From NCBI GenBank assembly GCA_038227745.1, contig JBBRPS010000160.1:1-15110 (forward strand): DNA of 15,110 nucleotides. The letters are read 5' to 3'. The DNA is from DASPXY01 sp038227745 (GTDB taxonomy: Bacteria; Planctomycetota; Planctomycetia; Gemmatales; Gemmataceae). Shown here piece by piece: positions 11,849 to 15,110 of the stretch (its first letter is position 1; each line of letters begins with the position of its first letter). The notes under the pieces are model-generated. The model ran no database searches, was not told the origin of the DNA, and saw only the letters and a list, made by a program, of their open reading frames with translations. Both the position numbers and the translations under genes were made by a program.

Positions 11849-14686
11849 TCACGTCTGTTCCAGGTCAACGGAATCCTTCAGTCCCAGGTCGTCGAGGATT
11901 TGCTGGATCTCCGCCTGAAGTTCGTTGGCGTTGGCTCCTTCGACGGTGGCCGAGAAATCGATCCCGATCTTGAGGTCTTTCCCCGAGCGAAGTTTCGGGA
12001 GGATGCGCGTCCCCAGGCGGTTCCACAACTCTGGCGGGAGGGTGCCCTTCAGCCGGAGCGTTTTCGACGTTGGCCCAGCCGACGGCGCGATGGCTGGCGG
12101 CCCAACACCGCCCGTTGTCTTGCCCGCGATGGCGCCAGCGTTCGTTGGCGGAACCGCCTGGGGTTCCGGTTTCGACGCGGTCGTCGCGTCGGCCGTTAGG
12201 GCAGGTTTCCTCTTCAATTCCTCGGCCTTGGTCTTCTTCAGCAGCACCACACCGGGCTCGAAGGCGACCTCCTCCAACGGCACAAGTTCCTGATGCCAAA
12301 GCCGTTCATAGGCGCCGTCGGCCTTGGGGCCGGACGCCAAACCGAAGTCGCCGCGTCCGACGAACTCGACGAGCTTGGTCTTCAACACCCCGTCCGGGTC
12401 GAGCAGGCGCGTCAGCGCGCCGTTGAGGAAGCTCTGCCGCAGGCTGGCGAGCGGCCATGCCCCGGAGTCCTTGAACGCCGGCGGCCAGTTGCGGTCGATG
12501 TAGCCCGCCCCCACCGACTCGTTGAGCAGGGCCTCTGCCTTCAATGCCGCGATGATTCGTCCGCACAGCGTTTCGGAGGCGCTGGAGTGGCCGGCCCCCA
12601 GGTCGATGACCTTCAGTCCGCTGGGGTCCGTGCTGTCGGCCAGCACCACGAAACGGTAGCCGGCCCATACCTCGTCCTTGGCGTCCTCCTCGGCCTCCGC
12701 GACCTTGGCCTGGATTTCCTGGTGGTCGGCCCGCTCGAAGTCTGCGCCCAGCACGCCGTCGCGCACGTCCCGCTGCACGCGACGCCACGCCAGCAGTAGT
12801 TCGACCTTGTCCCGCAAATCGCGCCCCGGCTTCCGCACGCACCAGACCAACGCGCCTGGGTACAACCGGGACGACTTGCCCCGGTTCTTCGTCCACTCGG
12901 CGACCTGCGTTCGGATCGCCTCGGCGCCGTCCCATTCGCAGGTCGGGTCGAGGACAACCAGATTCAGGCGCGGCGAGTCCGGCACCTCCGGGGAAGTCAA
13001 AGGGAAAAAAGAAGAAGGCAAAAGGGAAGACGAGCTTTCCTTTTTGCCTTTTTCCTTCTCCCTTTTTCCTTCCTCGAACGCATCGCGGACGAGGGTGCGG
13101 ATCGTCGGCTTGATCTCGTCCTCTTCATCGAGGGAGGCCCTGCGGTCGTGGACCGCCTTGTCGATCTTCGCCTTGTGGAAGACCTTGAAGCCGTCCGCAC
13201 CAACCCGCTGGATGAAGAACGCCTTGGCCTCCAGTCCCACTGCCGCCGTGTCCACCGAGGTTGTGTCCACTTCCGGCTCGCCCAGCGCGAACCGCAGCTC
13301 GGGCAGATGCGCTACCTTGTGGATCTGGCCGCCCGACGACTCGAAGAGGATGGTTGTCCCCACCCGCCGATGAATGTCCCGCAGCACCCCCGTCGTGTCG
13401 GCGTCCAGGGTCCGGGCGTGGGATCGCTCGCCGGAGATGTCGGTGTCGATGGCCGCCAGAAGGCGAGACTCGCCGAGCTGGCCGAGGACAACGCTTCGGA
13501 ACTCGGGCACGTCGAGCGGCGCGGAGCCGAGGGTGATGAGCGGTTCCCGTCTCGCCCGCTTGTAGCCGTCCTCGACCGCCTTGGAAATCCACTGGGCCAG
13601 CATGGCGAGCGTGCCGCGCGTCTGCTGGAACTGCGGAAGGGATTGCCACTTCCGCTGGAACACCGACAGAGTGGCCGGGTGAAACGGGTAGCACGCCTCG
13701 AAGCGAGCCTGCAGGAACTCCTTGGCCTTCTTCTCCGTGGTCGAGGTATCAACAGCCGTCCACTCCGGCGGGAGCTGCGCCCGGCGCTCGAAGCACCAGT
13801 CACTGAAGGCGCGGGCCACGTTCTTGCGGATCTTCTCCGACCCGAGGTCCTCGAACAGCCGACGGCGGATCACCTCGCTGATTTCCGCCTCGTCGTTGAC
13901 CAGCAGCGGCTTGGCGACAGCGCCGACCACCTTCACGATCTTGTCCTGCCAGTGAAGATCGACATCGGTCATCTCGACCTGGCTGCGGGGCAGGCTGACG
14001 ACCGCCGCCCGGTGGTTTGAGCCGATAAAGCCGCGTACGATATTGTGCAGGAAGGCGTGCATCGGCTCGCCCAGGGAGCGATGCCGCGAAAACAGGTTGA
14101 GCAGCTCGTCGAACAGCAGCAGCACCGGCCGATCGACCAGGCCTATCAGGCGGTTAATGGTGTCGGTGCCCGGCGGGGCCTCCTTGGCAGATGGCCCCAG
14201 CGCAGCCACCCCGGCGTCGCCGGCAAGCTGGCGGGCGATGTCGATCCAGGGGGTTTCGCGCCCGGGCTGGGGATCCCAGGCGTTGCCGACCAGCACCGCG
14301 ACCTTTGCCGCGGGAACCTCGGCCAACCCCGCCTCCTGTAGGAGATGCGAGACTCCGGGGTAGTTGGCCGCCGCCGGGCCGCCGACCGCCAGGTGCCAGA
14401 GCGTCGTCAGCATGTGCGTCTTGCCGCCGCCCATTTGGGTAATGAGCGCCTGCAAAGGCGTCGTGTTTTCAGTCTTCCCGGCGAGGCGGCGCAGCACCTG
14501 CCCCGCATTCTCGCGCAGCGCGCGCGTGAAGCAAGTGCGGGCAAAGAATTGGTCGGGCTTCTGGTAATCCTCGGGGGCGCGGCCAGTGACGACCTGTTCA
14601 AGCGCGATGGCGAACTCGTCCGGGTTGAACGACCGCCCTTCACGGACCTCTTTGCGAGGCGTGACAAGTTTGTACCACGGTTCCAT
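11849..14686 (-). CDS. DUF499 P-loop ATPase (anti-phage-associated)
   Basis: A 945-residue AAA-like ATPase of the DUF499 family. It opens MEPWYKLVTPRKEVREG. Walker A is QMGGGKTH (84-91), Walker B VLLLFDE (188-194), and a sensor-1-like strand is AVVSLPRS (228-235). The middle carries PDSPRLNLVVLDP, and the C-terminus (TLRLKGTLPPELWNRLGTR... about 880-945) is a small domain after a Pro/Ala/Thr linker. DUF499 ATPases are found with DUF1156 methylases, DUF3780 proteins and helicases in defence loci; none of these partners is in this window. GGAGG lies 8 nt before the ATG, and the start overlaps the stop of a HEPN-type frame (TAATG), implying translational coupling. An AT-rich palindrome adds a KE/S-rich linker at about 540-564. 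The frame is otherwise intact. Confidence 0.88.
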   Translation of the reverse strand: MEPWYKLVTPRKEVREGRSFNPDEFAIALEQVVTGRAPEDYQKPDQFFARTCFTRALRENAGQVLRRLAGKTENTTPLQALITQMGGGKTHMLTTLWHLAVGGPAAANYPGVSHLLQEAGLAEVPAAKVAVLVGNAWDPQPGRETPWIDIARQLAGDAGVAALGPSAKEAPPGTDTINRLIGLVDRPVLLLFDELLNLFSRHRSLGEPMHAFLHNIVRGFIGSNHRAAVVSLPRSQVEMTDVDLHWQDKIVKVVGAVAKPLLVNDEAEISEVIRRRLFEDLGSEKIRKNVARAFSDWCFERRAQLPPEWTAVDTSTTEKKAKEFLQARFEACYPFHPATLSVFQRKWQSLPQFQQTRGTLAMLAQWISKAVEDGYKRARREPLITLGSAPLDVPEFRSVVLGQLGESRLLAAIDTDISGERSHARTLDADTTGVLRDIHRRVGTTILFESSGGQIHKVAHLPELRFALGEPEVDTTSVDTAAVGLEAKAFFIQRVGADGFKVFHKAKIDKAVHDRRASLDEEDEIKPTIRTLVRDAFEEGKREKEKGKKESSSSLLPSSFFPLTSPEVPDSPRLNLVVLDPTCEWDGAEAIRTQVAEWTKNRGKSSRLYPGALVWCVRKPGRDLRDKVELLLAWRRVQRDVRDGVLGADFERADHQEIQAKVAEAEEDAKDEVWAGYRFVVLADSTDPSGLKVIDLGAGHSSASETLCGRIIAALKAEALLNESVGAGYIDRNWPPAFKDSGAWPLASLRQSFLNGALTRLLDPDGVLKTKLVEFVGRGDFGLASGPKADGAYERLWHQELVPLEEVAFEPGVVLLKKTKAEELKRKPALTADATTASKPEPQAVPPTNAGAIAGKTTGGVGPPAIAPSAGPTSKTLRLKGTLPPELWNRLGTRILPKLRSGKDLKIGIDFSATVEGANANELQAEIQQILDDLGLKDSVDLEQT
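12998..13070. repeat. AT-rich imperfect palindrome inserted in frame in the DUF499 gene
   Basis: A purine-rich arm (about 12998-13030, AAAGGGAAAAAAG...GGCAAAAGGGAAG) faces a pyrimidine-rich arm (about 13035-13070, CTTTCCTTTTTGCC...), symmetric around 13033 with small mismatches and one indel. It is far richer in A/T than the surrounding gene and encodes the low-complexity stretch GKREKEKGKKESSSSLLPSS. It keeps the reading frame, and conserved DUF499 sequence (VPDSPRLNLVVLDP) resumes right after it. It looks like a mobile palindromic element within a coding region. Confidence 0.6.
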
Positions 14687-14859
14687 TATTCTTTCCTCCG
14701 CAACGCGGCCCGGGGGAGCAAACGACGAACCGCACGGCGGACGCGGCGGGCGATGGCAACAGATTTGCGCGCCTCAGCCAAGGTGACGGCGGAGTAATCG
14801 CCTGGGTAGCGCAACTCGGTGGCATGAGCAGTCAGCCTTCGTTGCTCTTCCAGTTGGGC
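14686..14859 (-). pseudogene. HEPN-domain protein, C-terminal fragment
   Basis: The minus-strand frame from 14859 encodes 57 residues: AQLEEQRRLTAHATELRYPG, then DYSAVTLAEARKSVAIARRV and RRAVRRLLPRAALRRKE. L-T-x-[HY]-A-x-E-x-RYPGDY followed by an amphipathic helix is the usual C-terminal end of PF05168-type HEPN proteins, which are often paired with minimal nucleotidyltransferases and in some cases act as RNases. RRLTAH fits the spacing of an R-x4-H catalytic motif, though this may be chance. The stop shares a base with the DUF499 start (TAATG). In-frame sequence upstream of 14860 reaches a stop at 14877-14875, so the 5' part has been replaced by the IS66-like element. No start codon remains. 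Confidence 0.6.
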
Positions 14860-15110
14860 GTAACCGGTGCTCCGCTAGTACGCATTCGGTGATCGCAGCT
14901 GCCTGCTAAGCTGTGACGGGCCTTCTTCTTCGGTTACAACAGGGGAATGGATCAGGATGACTTTTCCCCTGCGCTCTCCCCTCCTTGCCCGGAAGAGCCG
15001 GCTTCGGCCTTCGTGCCCTGTCCCTACCCCGATTGCCCCTGCCACACCGAACTGCGCCGTCTTCGACAGCAAGCCGGCTACTGGCAGGCCATGCACCAAC
15101 GCGCCGTGGC
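14860..15110 (+). mobile_element. IS66-like insertion sequence, left end (continues past window)
   Basis: The boundary is placed at 14860 because the HEPN coding frame is interrupted there and the sequence starts GTAACCGG; IS66-family termini typically begin GTAA. A transposase-like frame opens 87 nt inside. IS66 elements normally duplicate 8 bp of target, which here would be AGTTGGGC (14852-14859); the right end lies outside the window. Confidence 0.5.
14947..15110 (+). CDS. IS66-like transposase, N-terminus (partial)
   Basis: An open frame starts at ATG 14947, the first start after an in-frame TGA at 14914-14916, and runs off the right edge with no stop (54 full codons). It reads MDQDDFSPALSPPCPEEPAS, then CPYPDCPCHTELRRLRQQAG and YWQAMHQRAV. 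A cysteine-bearing leader followed by [LR]RxxAxYWxxMHxRAV is what I recall from the N-termini of planctomycete IS66-family transposases, ahead of the coiled coil and DDE core. AGGGG lies immediately upstream of the start, closer than normal. The catalytic part is outside the window, so the family call rests on about 30 residues and the GTAA end. Confidence 0.6.
   Translation, partial: MDQDDFSPALSPPCPEEPASAFVPCPYPDCPCHTELRRLRQQAGYWQAMHQRAV

Noticed and set aside
11103..11852. One 249-residue minus-strand protein covering the scar
   Set aside because: Its pieces match different families, its first 40 and last 80 residues look like noise, and it overlaps an XRE start in another frame.
1..15110. 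tRNA, rRNA and CRISPR arrays
   Set aside because: No regularly spaced direct repeats, rRNA blocks or tRNA-like T-loop patterns were noticed on either strand by eye.

Overview
The window looks like accessory DNA from a GC-rich planctomycete, most likely in or near the Gemmataceae. This rests on a DUF1559 pseudopilin start, a DUF3754 fragment, the C-terminal tail typical of planctomycete ECF sigma factors, an IS66-like transposase start, and cysteine-rich exported proteins next to a metal efflux operon. The taxonomic call is inference from gene content; no rRNA or housekeeping gene is present.

Layout: (1) 1-480, minus strand: a complete cobalamin riboswitch with a plausible promoter and a switchable hairpin region, leading into the truncated start of a DUF1559 pseudopilin gene. 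(2) 609-992, plus strand: a small secreted Gly/Tyr/His repeat protein, followed by a terminator-like hairpin and a perfect 20-bp inverted repeat. (3) 1195-2297, plus strand: a mercury-type unit consisting of a 20-bp-spacer MerR promoter, a MerR with the three Hg-binding cysteines, a damaged MerT/MerC-like membrane gene with an in-frame TGA, and a small exported Cys-rich protein. (4) 2357-9427, minus strand: a Cus-type copper/silver efflux operon (Cys-rich exported protein, CusB-like adaptor, CusA-like RND pump). The pump carries an extra domain of about 300 residues, and no outer-membrane channel gene is present. (5) 9428-11097, plus strand: a nested palindromic repeat, a relic ECF sigma-factor tail, and a secreted Asp-box beta-propeller (sialidase-like) protein. 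(6) 11098-11814: a scar of three gene fragments (XRE regulator, TolC-like, DUF3754). (7) 11849-15110: a DUF499 ATPase of the kind found in anti-phage gene sets, carrying an in-frame AT-rich palindromic insertion. Before it lies the 3' end of a HEPN-domain gene, apparently cut by an IS66-like element that runs off the right edge.

How the parts work together: blocks 3 and 4 form a heavy-metal resistance island. MerR would sense Hg(II), CusBA would export Cu(I)/Ag(I), and the Cys-rich exported proteins could buffer thiophilic metals in the periplasm. Block 7 looks like a decaying defence locus. Block 1 is an unusual pairing of vitamin B12 sensing with a surface pseudopilin gene. Repeats, relic genes and an IS end show that the region has been heavily rearranged. 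The best leads are the riboswitch-DUF1559 pair, the HEPN-DUF499 pair, and the enlarged CusA.
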